Of a stretch of DNA of 64,000 nucleotides, positions 36,330 through 45,826 are shown piece by piece. The stretch's first letter is position 1; every line of letters starts with the position of its first letter. The notes beneath the pieces are model-generated. The model had not been told where the DNA came from and ran no database searches. It worked only from the letters and a program-made list of their open reading frames with translations. Both the position numbers and the translations under genes were made by a program. Origin of the DNA: Shewanella corallii (GTDB taxonomy: Bacteria; Pseudomonadota; Gammaproteobacteria; Enterobacterales; Shewanellaceae); contig NZ_JAKIKT010000012.1 in NCBI RefSeq assembly GCF_023349125.1, positions 1 through 64,000 on the forward strand, in the 5' to 3' direction.

Positions 36330-37553
36330 CTAGTAGAAAGGTGAAGGGTCAACCTCTAGCGCTCCGGGAGTTACACCGCGCTCAATCTCAAGCTCAGATT
36401 TGAGTAGATCCACATAGGCCACCTGGGTATAGCGTTTGAGTTTAAGAGAGTAGAAACACTTCACTATGGGCTGACGCACCTCACGCCCATTGGTTTCCCA
36501 TACAATCCCCACCCTGCCGTCGGATAACTCCACCAAAGAGCCGACCGGATACACTCCGACGCAACGGATAAACTCGTAAACCAGCTTCTGATCCAGGTGA
36601 TGAGGCGTCAGGCTCAAAAGTATTTTAAAGGCCGATGCCGGGCTCATTGCTTCTTTATAACAACGGGTCGCGGTCAAAGCATCATAGATATCGCAAATCC
36701 CACTCATACGCCCGTGCAGAGGGATCTCATCTCCCTTCAAACCATTGGGGTAGCCCCGCCCATCAAGCTTTTCATGGTGCATCAGGCACACATCTTTACT
36801 GATCTGATGCAAGTCAGGAGCTTCTGCAAGCGCATCTATGGCATACACTTGATGCAGCTTCATATGCTCAAACTCTTCTTCGCTCAGTTTGCCTGGCTTA
36901 TGCAGGATCTGGTTATCCACTTTGATTTTACCGATATCATGCAAAATCCCCCCGACCGCCAACTGCTTTAATGTTGTGGCGTCAAAGCCCAGGTGACGCC
37001 CAAATGTCACCAGTAAAACCGCTACATTGACAGAATGTTCGAGCAGATATGCGTCTTTACTTCTCAGCGCAGAGGCAAACTGCATCGCTCCGGCGTCAGA
37101 CATCACAGACTCAATCAGATTGTCAGCCAGGGCTTCAAAGGGAGCGACTTCGATAGCTTTCCCTTCGAACACTTCACCCAATACCTTGCGGATTAATCCT
37201 TTGGCCTCAAATAACAGGTTTTTTGCCTTTTGCTGGCGCATCTGATTGGGCGCTAACCCTAGCTTCGTTTTAGTTTTGGCTCCCGCGCCAAACTTAACCT
37301 TGTCCTTTCCTCGCAACGAAGCAGTTGAGCCAGCTTTCTTAAGGCCACTGCCAGGCAAGGACTTTTCCGCATCGACCCAGACAAATCGAATACCGCTTTT
37401 GACCAGATGAGTGATGGCATCTTTATGCTTCAGCAAACCAGCATTCACTACTGTCACCTTACCCTGTTGATCGATCGCGGTGACGTACATACCCAATGCC
37501 AGGCGGGAAACCGGTAATTTAATCAAATCCGGAGATTCGGCGACTGCGGTCAT
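36330..37553 (-). CDS. HD-GYP domain c-di-GMP phosphodiesterase
   Basis: 407-residue soluble protein. An N-terminal DUF3391-like region (about 8-130) includes a basic, low-complexity stretch near 70-110 (KGKDK/KTKTK type). The HD-GYP domain (about 160-335) contains HDIGKIKVD and HHEKLDGRGYPNGLKGDEIP, with the metal ligands and GYP signature intact. Likely hydrolyses c-di-GMP to pGpG or GMP. With the two GGDEF proteins it is the degrading arm of signalling in this window. It ends 4 bases from ung, convergently. Confidence 0.92.
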   Translation of the reverse strand: MTAVAESPDLIKLPVSRLALGMYVTAIDQQGKVTVVNAGLLKHKDAITHLVKSGIRFVWVDAEKSLPGSGLKKAGSTASLRGKDKVKFGAGAKTKTKLGLAPNQMRQQKAKNLLFEAKGLIRKVLGEVFEGKAIEVAPFEALADNLIESVMSDAGAMQFASALRSKDAYLLEHSVNVAVLLVTFGRHLGFDATTLKQLAVGGILHDIGKIKVDNQILHKPGKLSEEEFEHMKLHQVYAIDALAEAPDLHQISKDVCLMHHEKLDGRGYPNGLKGDEIPLHGRMSGICDIYDALTATRCYKEAMSPASAFKILLSLTPHHLDQKLVYEFIRCVGVYPVGSLVELSDGRVGIVWETNGREVRQPIVKCFYSLKLKRYTQVAYVDLLKSELEIERGVTPGALEVDPSPFY

Positions 37554-37944
37554 TTAGTTCTCCATTTTGTCCTGACCCTATCTCAACCAACTTCCATAGT
37601 TTGAGGTCGAAAGCGGCAGCCATTGTACGAATCATCAATCACTTAAGCACCGCTGCAAGTGTTACTTTGTGTATCTGGTATTCAACAGGCCATACCAGCC
37701 AAACTTAAGAATACAAATGGCAACATTTATATCAGCATGCCACTTATTCAATCCAATTACCGACATTCGTGTTAGTAAAAAGTATCGAATTCATCACGTT
37801 ATTCCAGAAAACAGCAAAATATCCAGAAATTGAAGATATTTATTCTTCCTAAGCCGAATTTTTGTGTTGAAGACTGTTTCCACGCCATGGTATTGAGCAA
37901 TACAAACTAATTTACTTACCACTGAAACACGTCAGGAATTCACT
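37554..37944. other. Intergenic region before DUF969 operon
   Basis: About 390 AT-rich bases between divergent genes. They must hold both promoters. I see no hairpin, repeat or recognisable operator that I can support. Confidence 0.4.
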
Positions 37945-38631
37945 ATGATCGACTTCTGGCCGCTAATCGGCGTTGTCATTATCACTCTGGGTTTGGCGCT
38001 TAAACTCAACACCCTGTTGGTGATCCTCAGCGCCGGTGTCGTCACCGGGCTGGTGGCTGATATCAGTCCCATGCAGATCCTCTCAATCCTTGGAGAATCA
38101 TTCACCAATAACCGGTATATGTCCCTGTTTATACTGGTTTTGCCCATGATTGGCGTACTGGAGCGTTTTGGCTTGCGGGAGCGTGCTGAGCAATTGATTG
38201 GCTCCATCAAGAACGCTTCTGCCGCCAGGGTACTCATGACCTACCTACTGCTGCGCAAAGTCACCAATGCCATGGGACTTAACCTGGGCGGCCATCCCTC
38301 CATGATCCGCCCTTTAGTAGCACCTATGGCGGAAGCCGCTGCAGAGAAGGGCCGTCATCCCCTCGCCGAAGATGAAAGCCAGAAGGTAAAAGCCCTGTCT
38401 GCCGCCAGTGAGAACTTTGGCAATTTCTTCAGCCAACTTTTGTTTATCGGTACCGGTGGCCTGCTGCTGATCAAAGGCGTGCTGGATGACAACGGTTTCC
38501 CGGTGAAACTTGAAGATATGTATATCTGGGCACTGCCTACGGCCATAGGCTCTGTGATTATCTTTGGCCTGTTTGCCTGGCGCGCAGATCGTCGCCTTAA
38601 GCAAGCTGCAAAACAGCAGGAAAACCAATAA
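37945..38631 (+). CDS. DUF969 family membrane protein
   Basis: 228 residues with about five hydrophobic segments, including the N-terminal GVVIITLGLALKLNTLLVIL and a central MIGVLERFGLRERAEQLI region typical of DUF969. These proteins occur almost always with DUF979, suggesting a two-subunit permease. The DUF979 start overlaps this stop (ATAATG) and a pyroglutamyl-peptidase gene follows. Transport of pyroglutamate or pyroglutamyl peptides is an inference from context. Confidence 0.85.
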   Translation: MIDFWPLIGVVIITLGLALKLNTLLVILSAGVVTGLVADISPMQILSILGESFTNNRYMSLFILVLPMIGVLERFGLRERAEQLIGSIKNASAARVLMTYLLLRKVTNAMGLNLGGHPSMIRPLVAPMAEAAAEKGRHPLAEDESQKVKALSAASENFGNFFSQLLFIGTGGLLLIKGVLDDNGFPVKLEDMYIWALPTAIGSVIIFGLFAWRADRRLKQAAKQQENQ

Positions 38632-39536
38632 TGCTGGAATATATTTATCAAGCCACTGGCCTGCTGCTGATCGCCTTCGCACTGCAAACCTTTGCCGACA
38701 CACATAATGCCAAACGACTGGGTACCGGTTTATTCTGGCTGGTTTATGGCTTGTCGTTCTGTCTTGGCCCATTTATTCCCAACTGGATGACCGGCCTGAT
38801 GGTATTGGCGCTGACGCTTTTGGCTGCCGGCGGCTTTATGGGCACGGGCCAATATGGCCAAAGCAGTGCCGGGTTCCGCAAAGCAGGTGCTGAATCGCGG
38901 AAAAACAAATTGTTTATTCCCGCCATTCTGGTGCCAGTAGGGACGATTGCCTGGAGCCAGCTGACCTCTGAAAGTGCGCTGGTCGGTTTGGGGCTGAGCT
39001 CACTGCTGGCTCTCGGCGTAGCCTTGTGGATCACCAAAGGCGAAGCAAAACAGAGCCTGCATGAAGGACGCCGCCTGATTGATGCCATTGGCTGGGCAGC
39101 GATTCTGTCGCAATTTCTCGCAGCACTGGGCTTTCTGTTCAGTCAGGCCGGCGTAGGTGAAACCGTCTCACAAATCGTCAAAGTGATAGTGCCGGACAAC
39201 AATCTGCTGGCTTACGTCATGGCCTACACCCTGGGTATGGCACTGTTTACCATAGTGATGGGTAACGCCTTTGCCGCTTTCGCAGTGATTACTGCCGGTG
39301 TAGGTATTCCTTTGTTGATGGTCGATCAAGGCGGTAACCCTGCCATTATCGGCGTGCTGGGCATGTTGTCCGGCTATTGTGGCACCCTGATGACACCCAT
39401 GGCCGCCAACTTCAATATGGTGCCCGCGGCCCTGCTGGAGCTAAAAAATAAAAATCAGGTGATATACACCCAGGTTGCGCCAGGCCTGTGTATGCTGGCA
39501 CTGAATACTGCCCTGATGTACTTCCTGGCCTTCTGA
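38631..39536 (+). CDS. DUF979 family membrane protein
   Basis: 301 residues with about nine to ten hydrophobic segments and polar intramembrane stretches such as MGNAFAAFAVITAGVGIPLL and SGYCGTLMTPMAANFNMVPAALLELK, as in ion- or solute-coupled transporters. It overlaps the DUF969 gene by one base and precedes pcp by 14 bases, so the three form an operon. It probably forms the transport path together with DUF969. Confidence 0.85.
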   Translation: MLEYIYQATGLLLIAFALQTFADTHNAKRLGTGLFWLVYGLSFCLGPFIPNWMTGLMVLALTLLAAGGFMGTGQYGQSSAGFRKAGAESRKNKLFIPAILVPVGTIAWSQLTSESALVGLGLSSLLALGVALWITKGEAKQSLHEGRRLIDAIGWAAILSQFLAALGFLFSQAGVGETVSQIVKVIVPDNNLLAYVMAYTLGMALFTIVMGNAFAAFAVITAGVGIPLLMVDQGGNPAIIGVLGMLSGYCGTLMTPMAANFNMVPAALLELKNKNQVIYTQVAPGLCMLALNTALMYFLAF

Positions 39537-39550
39537 GAAACGAGAGCAAT

Positions 39551-40189
39551 ATGAAAAAGATTCTGATCACTGGCTTTGAACCTTTTGGTGGCGCCAGCAT
39601 TAACCCTGCGCTGGAAGCAGTAAAACGTTTAGAAGGACTAGCGCTAAATGGTGGCACTATCGTGACCTGCCAGGTACCAGTCGTCCGCTTTAAAGCTGTA
39701 GATGCGGTCATTAAAGCCATTGAAACCCACCAGCCTGACTGTGTGATCACTGTCGGCCAGGCTGCTGGCCGCGCCGGTATTACCCCTGAGCGAGTCGCTA
39801 TCAATGTGGATGACTTCCGCATTCCCGACAATGAAGGCATTCAGGTTGTGGACCAGCCGATTGTGGAAGGCGGCCCAGACGCCTACTTCAGCACTCTGCC
39901 CATTAAAGCCATGACCAAGGCTATGCAGGACTGCGGCATTCCAGCTCAGGTCTCCAACACTGCAGGCACCTTCGTGTGTAACCACCTGTTTTACGGTGTT
40001 CAGCACTATCTGGGTGACAGTCATATCCGCCACGGTTTTGTGCATATCCCACTGCTGCCTGAGCAGGCAACCGATGGCAACCAGGCTGCCATGTCACTGG
40101 AAATGATCACAGAAGGATTGGCCATCGCCGCCCAGGCCGTTATCGACCATGAAGTGGATATCACCCAGGGCGCTGGCACGATTTGTTAG
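39551..40189 (+). CDS. pcp: Pyroglutamyl-peptidase I
   Basis: C15 cysteine peptidase of 212 residues from the MKKILITGFEPFGG start. The triad is visible as Glu in ERVAINVDDFRIPDN, Cys in SNTAGTFVCNHLFYG and His in GFVHIPLLPEQ. It removes N-terminal pyroglutamate from peptides in the cytoplasm. It is last in the DUF969-DUF979-pcp operon. The start at 39551 was chosen because upstream codons lie inside the DUF979 gene and lack family similarity. Confidence 0.95.
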   Translation: MKKILITGFEPFGGASINPALEAVKRLEGLALNGGTIVTCQVPVVRFKAVDAVIKAIETHQPDCVITVGQAAGRAGITPERVAINVDDFRIPDNEGIQVVDQPIVEGGPDAYFSTLPIKAMTKAMQDCGIPAQVSNTAGTFVCNHLFYGVQHYLGDSHIRHGFVHIPLLPEQATDGNQAAMSLEMITEGLAIAAQAVIDHEVDITQGAGTIC

Positions 40190-40220
40190 TCTGGCGAAAG
40201 TCATTGCCCTGGTGACTATA

Positions 40221-40247
40221 AAAAGGCTGCCTTAGGCAGCCTTTTTA
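40221..40247 (+). terminator. Terminator after pcp
   Basis: Perfect stem AAGGCTGCC / GGCAGCCTT with a TTA loop and a T-run, 33 bases after the pcp stop. Confidence 0.9.
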
Positions 40248-40476
40248 TTTCCGCGTTTGAAAACTTGCTTCAAAATTAAGTAAATACTCAAGTAAATCAA
40301 TTGATATATTGAAATCAAGATTTCCTGTTTTTGTTTAAATTTTGCTTGTCGGATGAAAATGAATTGGACACAATCCAAGAGCTTAACCCTAAAAGCAACA
40401 AGGTTTTCACCAGACATTAATCCCGTCTGAACCGTGGACCTCCTCAAGCATTACAATAACAATCAGGAAATCAAAC

Positions 40477-42618
40477 ATGCATAAGAGCCTACTCGCCCTG
40501 GCTGTGGGAAGCGTTTTGCTTCTCGGCGGCTGCGCTCAGTACAATCAGATCTCGGAAACTGCCAAACAGGCACAAACCTTGACTGCAAATAATCCTTTCT
40601 ATGCTCCAAGTGCATTGCAATATCAGGCTCCTGATTTTGCCGCAATCCAGAACGAGCATTTTGAACCCGCCCTGCTGCAGGGCATGGCTGAACAGAAAGC
40701 CGAAGTACTGGCTATCGCCAACAACCCGGACGCCCCAACTTTTGCCAATACTATCGTCGCCCTGGAAACCAGTGGCGAACTACTTGGCCGGACTTCCCGG
40801 GTGTTCTATAACCTGACTGGCTCCAACTCCAATCCTGAACTGCGCACACTACAGGGTAAAATGGCGCCTCTGATGTCTGCCCATTCAGACGACATCAACC
40901 TCAATGCCAACTTGTTTGAGCGGGTAGATACTCTGTATGACAACCGCCATGAGCTGGACCTGTCTGCTGAGGAAGTCCGACTGGTAGAGGTTTACCATCA
41001 GCGCATGGTGCTGGCCGGCGCCAAATTAACCGAAGCTCAGAAAGCAGAGATCCGCAAGCTCAACAAAGAACACTCCCAGCTGACCGATGAGTTCCAACAA
41101 CGTTTGCTGCGCATGACTAAAGAGATTGCCGTAGTGGTGGATACCGAAGCCGATCTGGCCGGTATGTCTGATACAGCGATTCGCATGGCAGCCGATGATG
41201 CAGAGGCTGCCGGTCACAAAGGCAAATACCTGCTGAGCATTACCAATACCACCCGTCAGCCTGTGCTGTCTGTGCTGGAAAACCGCGAACTGCGCCAGAA
41301 GGTGTGGGAAGCCTCTGCCAATCGAGGCCTGGAAGGCGACAATGAAACCGCCTCTCTGGTTGCCCGTCTGGCACAGCTACGAGCCGAGCGCGCGGCACTG
41401 CTGGGCTTTGATAACTGGGCCAGCTACCGTCTTGCTCCACAAATGGCGGAAACACCTGAGGCCGTATATAAGCTGTTTGGCACCATGGTCCCCAAGGTTG
41501 TCGCCAACGCCAACAAAGAAGCTGCTGATATCCAGGCGATGATCGACAAGACTGGTGGCGATTTCGAACTGAAGCCATGGGACTGGGCCTTCTACGCCGA
41601 GCAGGTGCGCGCCGAGAAGTATGCGCTGGATGAAGAGATGACCAAGCCATACTTCGAGTTCGAACGTGTACTGGAAGACGGCGTGTTCTACACCATTAAA
41701 GAGCTGTATGGCGTGACCATGAAGCCACGTCCGGATCTGCCGGTTTATCATCCTGATGTGAAAGCCTATGAGATGTTCGACGAAGATGGTACCAGCATGG
41801 CTATTTTCTACGCTGACTACTTTGCCCGTGAAGGCAAACGTGGTGGCGCCTGGATGAGCTCTTTCGTTGGCCAGTCTACACTGACAGGTGAAAAGCCTGT
41901 GGTAGTGAACGTGATGAACATTAAGAAGGCACCGGACGGCGAGCCGACCTTTGTCAGCTATGACGAAGTGACCACCATGTTCCACGAAATGGGCCATGGT
42001 ACCCACGGCATGTTCTCCAAGGTGAAGTATCCAAGCCTGGCAGGCACCTCAGTATCCCGTGACTTTGTTGAGTTCCCTTCCACCTTCGAAGAAGACTGGG
42101 CCGCTCATCCGCAGGTGCTGGCAAACTATGCCCGTCACTATGAGACAGGTGAGCCTCTGCCAAAAGAGTTGCTGGACAAGTTGCTGAAATCGCGCAGCTT
42201 CAATCAGGGCTTCGACACCCTGGAGTACATGTCGGCAGCTCTGGTGGATCTGGAATGGCACTCACTCAAATCAGGTACGCCACTGCAGGATGTCGAGAGC
42301 TTTGAAGCCAAAGCTCTGGAAAAGCATGGTGTGAATATCGAGGCGATCCCACCACGTTATCGCTCAACTTACTTCGCCCACGCTTTCCCGGGTGGCTACA
42401 GCGCCAGCTACTACGCCTATATGTGGTCAGAGATTCTGGCAGCTGACGCTTACGCCTATGTGCAGACTCAAGGCGGTCTGAACCGCGAGATCGGCATGAA
42501 GTTCCGTAAGACGATCCGTGAAGTGGGTAACTCAGTACCACCGATGGAAGCTTACAAAAACTTCCGTGGTCAAGAGCCAACCACGGATGGCCTGCTGAAG
42601 CGTCGCGGTCTGAAATAG
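40477..42618 (+). CDS. dcp: M3 family metallopeptidase, Dcp-like lipoprotein
   Basis: 713 residues. The lipoprotein signal has the lipobox LGGC at about residues 16-19 (SVLLLGGCAQ), so it is membrane anchored on the periplasmic side, unlike E. coli Dcp. The M3 zinc motif HEMGHGTHGMFS is intact, with a downstream glutamate in the usual FEEDW segment, and the C-terminal FPGGYSASYYAYMWSEILAADAYAY is typical of Dcp. It probably removes C-terminal dipeptides from peptides entering the periplasm, in line with the other peptide-use genes here. Confidence 0.92.
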   Translation: MHKSLLALAVGSVLLLGGCAQYNQISETAKQAQTLTANNPFYAPSALQYQAPDFAAIQNEHFEPALLQGMAEQKAEVLAIANNPDAPTFANTIVALETSGELLGRTSRVFYNLTGSNSNPELRTLQGKMAPLMSAHSDDINLNANLFERVDTLYDNRHELDLSAEEVRLVEVYHQRMVLAGAKLTEAQKAEIRKLNKEHSQLTDEFQQRLLRMTKEIAVVVDTEADLAGMSDTAIRMAADDAEAAGHKGKYLLSITNTTRQPVLSVLENRELRQKVWEASANRGLEGDNETASLVARLAQLRAERAALLGFDNWASYRLAPQMAETPEAVYKLFGTMVPKVVANANKEAADIQAMIDKTGGDFELKPWDWAFYAEQVRAEKYALDEEMTKPYFEFERVLEDGVFYTIKELYGVTMKPRPDLPVYHPDVKAYEMFDEDGTSMAIFYADYFAREGKRGGAWMSSFVGQSTLTGEKPVVVNVMNIKKAPDGEPTFVSYDEVTTMFHEMGHGTHGMFSKVKYPSLAGTSVSRDFVEFPSTFEEDWAAHPQVLANYARHYETGEPLPKELLDKLLKSRSFNQGFDTLEYMSAALVDLEWHSLKSGTPLQDVESFEAKALEKHGVNIEAIPPRYRSTYFAHAFPGGYSASYYAYMWSEILAADAYAYVQTQGGLNREIGMKFRKTIREVGNSVPPMEAYKNFRGQEPTTDGLLKRRGLK

Positions 42619-42645
42619 CCCCTGCCTACAGGACATAATCAAACT

Positions 42646-42675
42646 AAAAAGGTTGGCTGCTGCCAACCTTTTTTA
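42646..42675 (+). terminator. Terminator after dcp
   Basis: Stem AAGGTTGGC / GCCAACCTT with a 4-base loop and a long T-run. Confidence 0.9.
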
Positions 42676-42805
42676 TTTTCCCGCCTTAACAAACCAGGTA
42701 TCTGCCAAAACTGGATGCCGTGACGCATTTCGCCGCAGAAGCCAATGATAAAATCATGACAAACAATTACTTAGAATCAACTAATACAGAGTAACCGCAA
42801 CTGCT

Positions 42806-43612
42806 ATGAAAAGAACATTAACCGCTCTTGCGGCGCTGTGTCTGTCAGCTGCCGCCTCCGCCGACTCCCTGCAAACCGCAATGGAGAAAATCACCAAAGG
42901 CGAATATCAACAGGCTTATCAAGAGCTACAACCGCTGGCGCAGGCGGGTAATGCTGAAGCTCAGTATCAAATTGGCGTTATGCATGCCCGCAGCCGTGGC
43001 GTCGCCATGAACAACAGTGAAGCCGCAAATTGGTTCGAAAAAGCAGCCCGGCAGGGTCATGCTCAAGCTCAATACGATCTGGGGATGAGCTATTCGTTGG
43101 GCCGCGGTGTGACTCAGAGTAATGAAACAGCGGTTGAATGGTTTGAAAAAGCCGCCAAGCAAGAGCAAGCGGGCGCTCTGTTCCGTCTGGGCAACATGTA
43201 CGAAAACGGTGTTACCCTGGCTCAGGATGATAAGCAGGCACTGGAGTTCTATCAAAAGGCTGCCACACAGGGTCATTCCGAAGCGCAGCTTAATCTTGGC
43301 ATGATGCTCACCAGCGGCAAAGGCACAGATGTGAATCATGAGCAGGCGGTAAATTGGTTCCAGCAATCAGCGGAACAAGGTAACGCCATCGCTCAGAACA
43401 ACCTGGCCATTATGTATGCGCTGGGTAAAGGCACCACCAAGAATGAAAAGCTGGCTTACATGTGGGCTAATCTGTCTTACTACAATGGTGGCGAAGGTGA
43501 TGAGATTGTCGAAATCCTCAACCACACCATGAAATTCGGCGACATCCGTCAGGCACAGAAGATGACTGAAGAGTGCCTGGAGAAGAACTTCCGCGGCTGT
43601 AGTCAGAGCTAA
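42806..43612 (+). CDS. Secreted Sel1-repeat (TPR-like) protein
   Basis: 268 residues with a signal peptide (about 1-19, ending AAASA). Six or more Sel1-like repeats of about 36 residues follow, recognised by recurring A-QYQIGVMHARSRGV, A-QYDLGMSYSLGRGV and A-QLNLGMMLTSGKGT patterns alternating with WFEKAAKQ helices. Such proteins act as binding scaffolds; the partner is unknown. Two cysteines near the C-terminus (ECLEKNFRGC) may form a disulphide. A single gene between two terminator-bounded units. Confidence 0.88.
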   Translation: MKRTLTALAALCLSAAASADSLQTAMEKITKGEYQQAYQELQPLAQAGNAEAQYQIGVMHARSRGVAMNNSEAANWFEKAARQGHAQAQYDLGMSYSLGRGVTQSNETAVEWFEKAAKQEQAGALFRLGNMYENGVTLAQDDKQALEFYQKAATQGHSEAQLNLGMMLTSGKGTDVNHEQAVNWFQQSAEQGNAIAQNNLAIMYALGKGTTKNEKLAYMWANLSYYNGGEGDEIVEILNHTMKFGDIRQAQKMTEECLEKNFRGCSQS

Positions 43613-43716
43613 CACCTTCAGAATAACAGCGCCTTTTTTGAAGGTGCTGTTGTTTTCTGTACAAACCTCAACTTCCTTTGAATCGATTATTTCAATTACA
43701 GCGATCCCAAAAATTA

Positions 43717-43730
43717 AATTGTACACAATT
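43717..43730. promoter_or_regulatory. Candidate OhrR-type operator
   Basis: AATTGT-AC-ACAATT, a 6-bp dyad with a 2-base centre, lies 54 bases before the glutathione peroxidase start and in front of the linked MarR/OhrR-like gene. The AT-rich AATTGT arms resemble known OhrR boxes. Confidence 0.5.
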
Positions 43731-43783
43731 CAATTTTGCGCAATCATCTAAAAACAAATAACCCGCTATCCAAAGGAATGTCC

Positions 43784-44266
43784 ATGAGCAGCGTTTACGA
43801 CTTCAGTGCCAACACAATTACCGGCGACAGCAAAAGCCTGAGCGACTATCAGGGCAAAGTGCTGTTGATTGTTAACACCGCCAGTAAGTGTGGGCTGACG
43901 CCTCAATTCAAAGGGTTGGAAGAGCTGTACCAGGCATATAAAGACAATGGGCTGGAGATACTTGGCTTTCCCTGTAACCAGTTTGCCAGTCAGGATCCCG
44001 GCAGCGAGTCTGAGATCGCCGAATTCTGTCAGCTGAACTATGGTGTCAGCTTCCCCATGTTCGCCAAAATAGAGGTTAATGGCGATAACACCCACCCTCT
44101 TTACCAATATCTGAAACAAGAGGCACCCGGGTTAATGGGTTCCAAGTCTATTAAGTGGAACTTCACCAAGTTCTTGGTTAATGGCGAAGGTAAAGTGCTT
44201 AAACGATTTGCTCCTACTGATGCACCGGAAAAGTTGACCGCAGACATTCAAAAACTGTTGAGCTGA
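43784..44266 (+). CDS. Glutathione/thioredoxin peroxidase (BtuE/Gpx family)
   Basis: 160 residues from the start at 43784, chosen because AAAGGA lies 6 bases upstream. The catalytic residues are a cysteine in NTASKCGLTPQ (not selenocysteine), Gln in FPCNQFASQDPG and Trp in IKWNFTKFLV. A second cysteine in GFPCNQF could resolve the oxidised form with thioredoxin. It reduces peroxides. The following regulator gene begins 10 bases downstream, suggesting peroxide-controlled expression. Confidence 0.93.
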   Translation: MSSVYDFSANTITGDSKSLSDYQGKVLLIVNTASKCGLTPQFKGLEELYQAYKDNGLEILGFPCNQFASQDPGSESEIAEFCQLNYGVSFPMFAKIEVNGDNTHPLYQYLKQEAPGLMGSKSIKWNFTKFLVNGEGKVLKRFAPTDAPEKLTADIQKLLS

Positions 44267-44276
44267 GGTAATCCCC

Positions 44277-44738
44277 TTGAAATCAGTCAATACAGCGATG
44301 GGAACAAACGCCCCCAGACTGGATGACCAGCTATGTTTCCTGCTGTATACAGCATCACGCGAAGTAACGAGGCAGTATCAGCCCGTGTTAAAGGCATTGG
44401 ATCTGACCTATCCGCAGTATCTGGTGATGTTGGTACTGTGGGAGCAGTCAAAGCCGATCAGCGTCAGTGAAATAGGTAAGCGACTTCATCTCGACTCAGG
44501 AACTTTGACTCCCCTGCTGAAACGCCTTGAGCAGAAGGCAATTATCACCCGACGCAGGAATGACAGGGATGAGCGTCAGGTCGATATTCAGTTGCAATCA
44601 AAAGGTCTGGAAATGAAGCGTCACGCAGCGGAGGTTCCCGGTAAACTGCTTTGCCGGTTTGATGATGCACAACTTAAGCGGCTTCAGGAGTTACGGGAAG
44701 AGCTTAAGTCGGTACTGGGCCTGCTGATTAATGAGTAA
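44277..44738 (+). CDS. ohrR: MarR-family regulator, OhrR-like
   Basis: 153 residues with a winged helix (about 55-110, SVSEIGKRLHLDSGTLTPLLKRLE, then RRRNDRDERQVDI). Near the N-terminus LDDQLCFLLYTASRE holds the cysteine that senses organic hydroperoxides in OhrR. A TTG start at 44277 is preferred because GAGGT lies 7 bases before it; an ATG seven codons later has no ribosome site. The usual partner gene ohr is not here; instead it is linked to a glutathione peroxidase. Confidence 0.85.
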   Translation: MKSVNTAMGTNAPRLDDQLCFLLYTASREVTRQYQPVLKALDLTYPQYLVMLVLWEQSKPISVSEIGKRLHLDSGTLTPLLKRLEQKAIITRRRNDRDERQVDIQLQSKGLEMKRHAAEVPGKLLCRFDDAQLKRLQELREELKSVLGLLINE

Positions 44739-44920
44739 ACCTCAGACAGCCAGGGGCTAATGACCTTTGAAGATAGTTTTTGCTGATTTTAAGCAACTGA
44801 CTAACTTTGTTGTGATTACGCCCCGAAAATCCGGGTTTGACCACTAAAAGCCTTTCTTGATTTGAGGAAAAACCCGCCAGCGAGTAACATAATGCTCCCT
44901 AATTTGTCAGGAGATAGCGG

Positions 44921-45802
44921 ATGTCGAAGCTGTTGTCACAGCTCAGGGGAAGCATTGTTTTTGTGGGCTATGTGGTAAATACACTCTTTTGGGCCACCCC
45001 TCTGTTGCTGGTTAGCTTATTCAAATTGCTACCAATTAAACCGCTGAGAAATCTCTGCAGCCGTCTTCTGGACTGGCTGGCAAGCTGCTGGATCTGTGGC
45101 AATAGCTTTATGGAGAAGCATTTTCATCCAGTAAAGCTGACTGTTACCGGAGACGCCCAATTGAGCAAAGACCAATGGTATATGGTGATTGCCAACCATC
45201 AGTCCTGGGTGGATATTCTTATCCTTCAGCGCGTTTTTAACGGCAAGATTCCATTTCTGAAATTTTTCCTCAAACAGGAACTGATCTATGTTCCCGTGCT
45301 GGGTCTTGCCTGGTGGGCACTGGACTTCCCCTTTATGCGCCGTTACTCCACCGCTCAATTAAGGAAAAACCCCAAGCTCAAAGGCAAAGATATTGAGATT
45401 ACCCGTAGAGCCTGCGCCAAATTCAAGCATCAGCCTGTCAGCGTCATGAACTTTGTCGAAGGCACTCGCTTTAAACCGGTAAAACATGACAAGCAAAACT
45501 CCCCTTACCAACATCTGTTACGTCCCAGAGCCGGAGGCATGGCGTTTGCTTTGTCTGCCATGGCTGAAATCGATAAACTGGTCGATGTGACTATTTGTTA
45601 CAATGATGGCGTTCCCAGTTTCTGGGACTACATATGCGGCAATGGTGGTGAAATCCGTATCAATATCGAGTTACGTGAAATTGGTGACAGTATGCGGGGG
45701 GACTACCAAAACGATAAGGAATTCAAAAAACTGTTTCAGCAACAGCTGAACCAGATTTGGCAGCACAAGGATGAAGTGCTCAGTCAGCTGCAAGCTGGCT
45801 GA
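44921..45802 (+). CDS. PlsC-like acyltransferase, YihG family (first copy)
   Basis: 293 residues with an N-terminal membrane segment (about 12-38) and the acyltransferase motifs NHQSWVD (HX4D), FLKQELIYVPVLGLAWWALDFPFMRR and FVEGTRF. These belong to the YihG/lysophosphatidate acyltransferase-like group of inner-membrane enzymes. Likely acylates a glycerophospholipid or related lipid. A homologue follows 24 bases downstream. Confidence 0.88.
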   Translation: MSKLLSQLRGSIVFVGYVVNTLFWATPLLLVSLFKLLPIKPLRNLCSRLLDWLASCWICGNSFMEKHFHPVKLTVTGDAQLSKDQWYMVIANHQSWVDILILQRVFNGKIPFLKFFLKQELIYVPVLGLAWWALDFPFMRRYSTAQLRKNPKLKGKDIEITRRACAKFKHQPVSVMNFVEGTRFKPVKHDKQNSPYQHLLRPRAGGMAFALSAMAEIDKLVDVTICYNDGVPSFWDYICGNGGEIRINIELREIGDSMRGDYQNDKEFKKLFQQQLNQIWQHKDEVLSQLQAG

Positions 45803-45826
45803 AACTGAGCGAGGTTATTACTAAAT

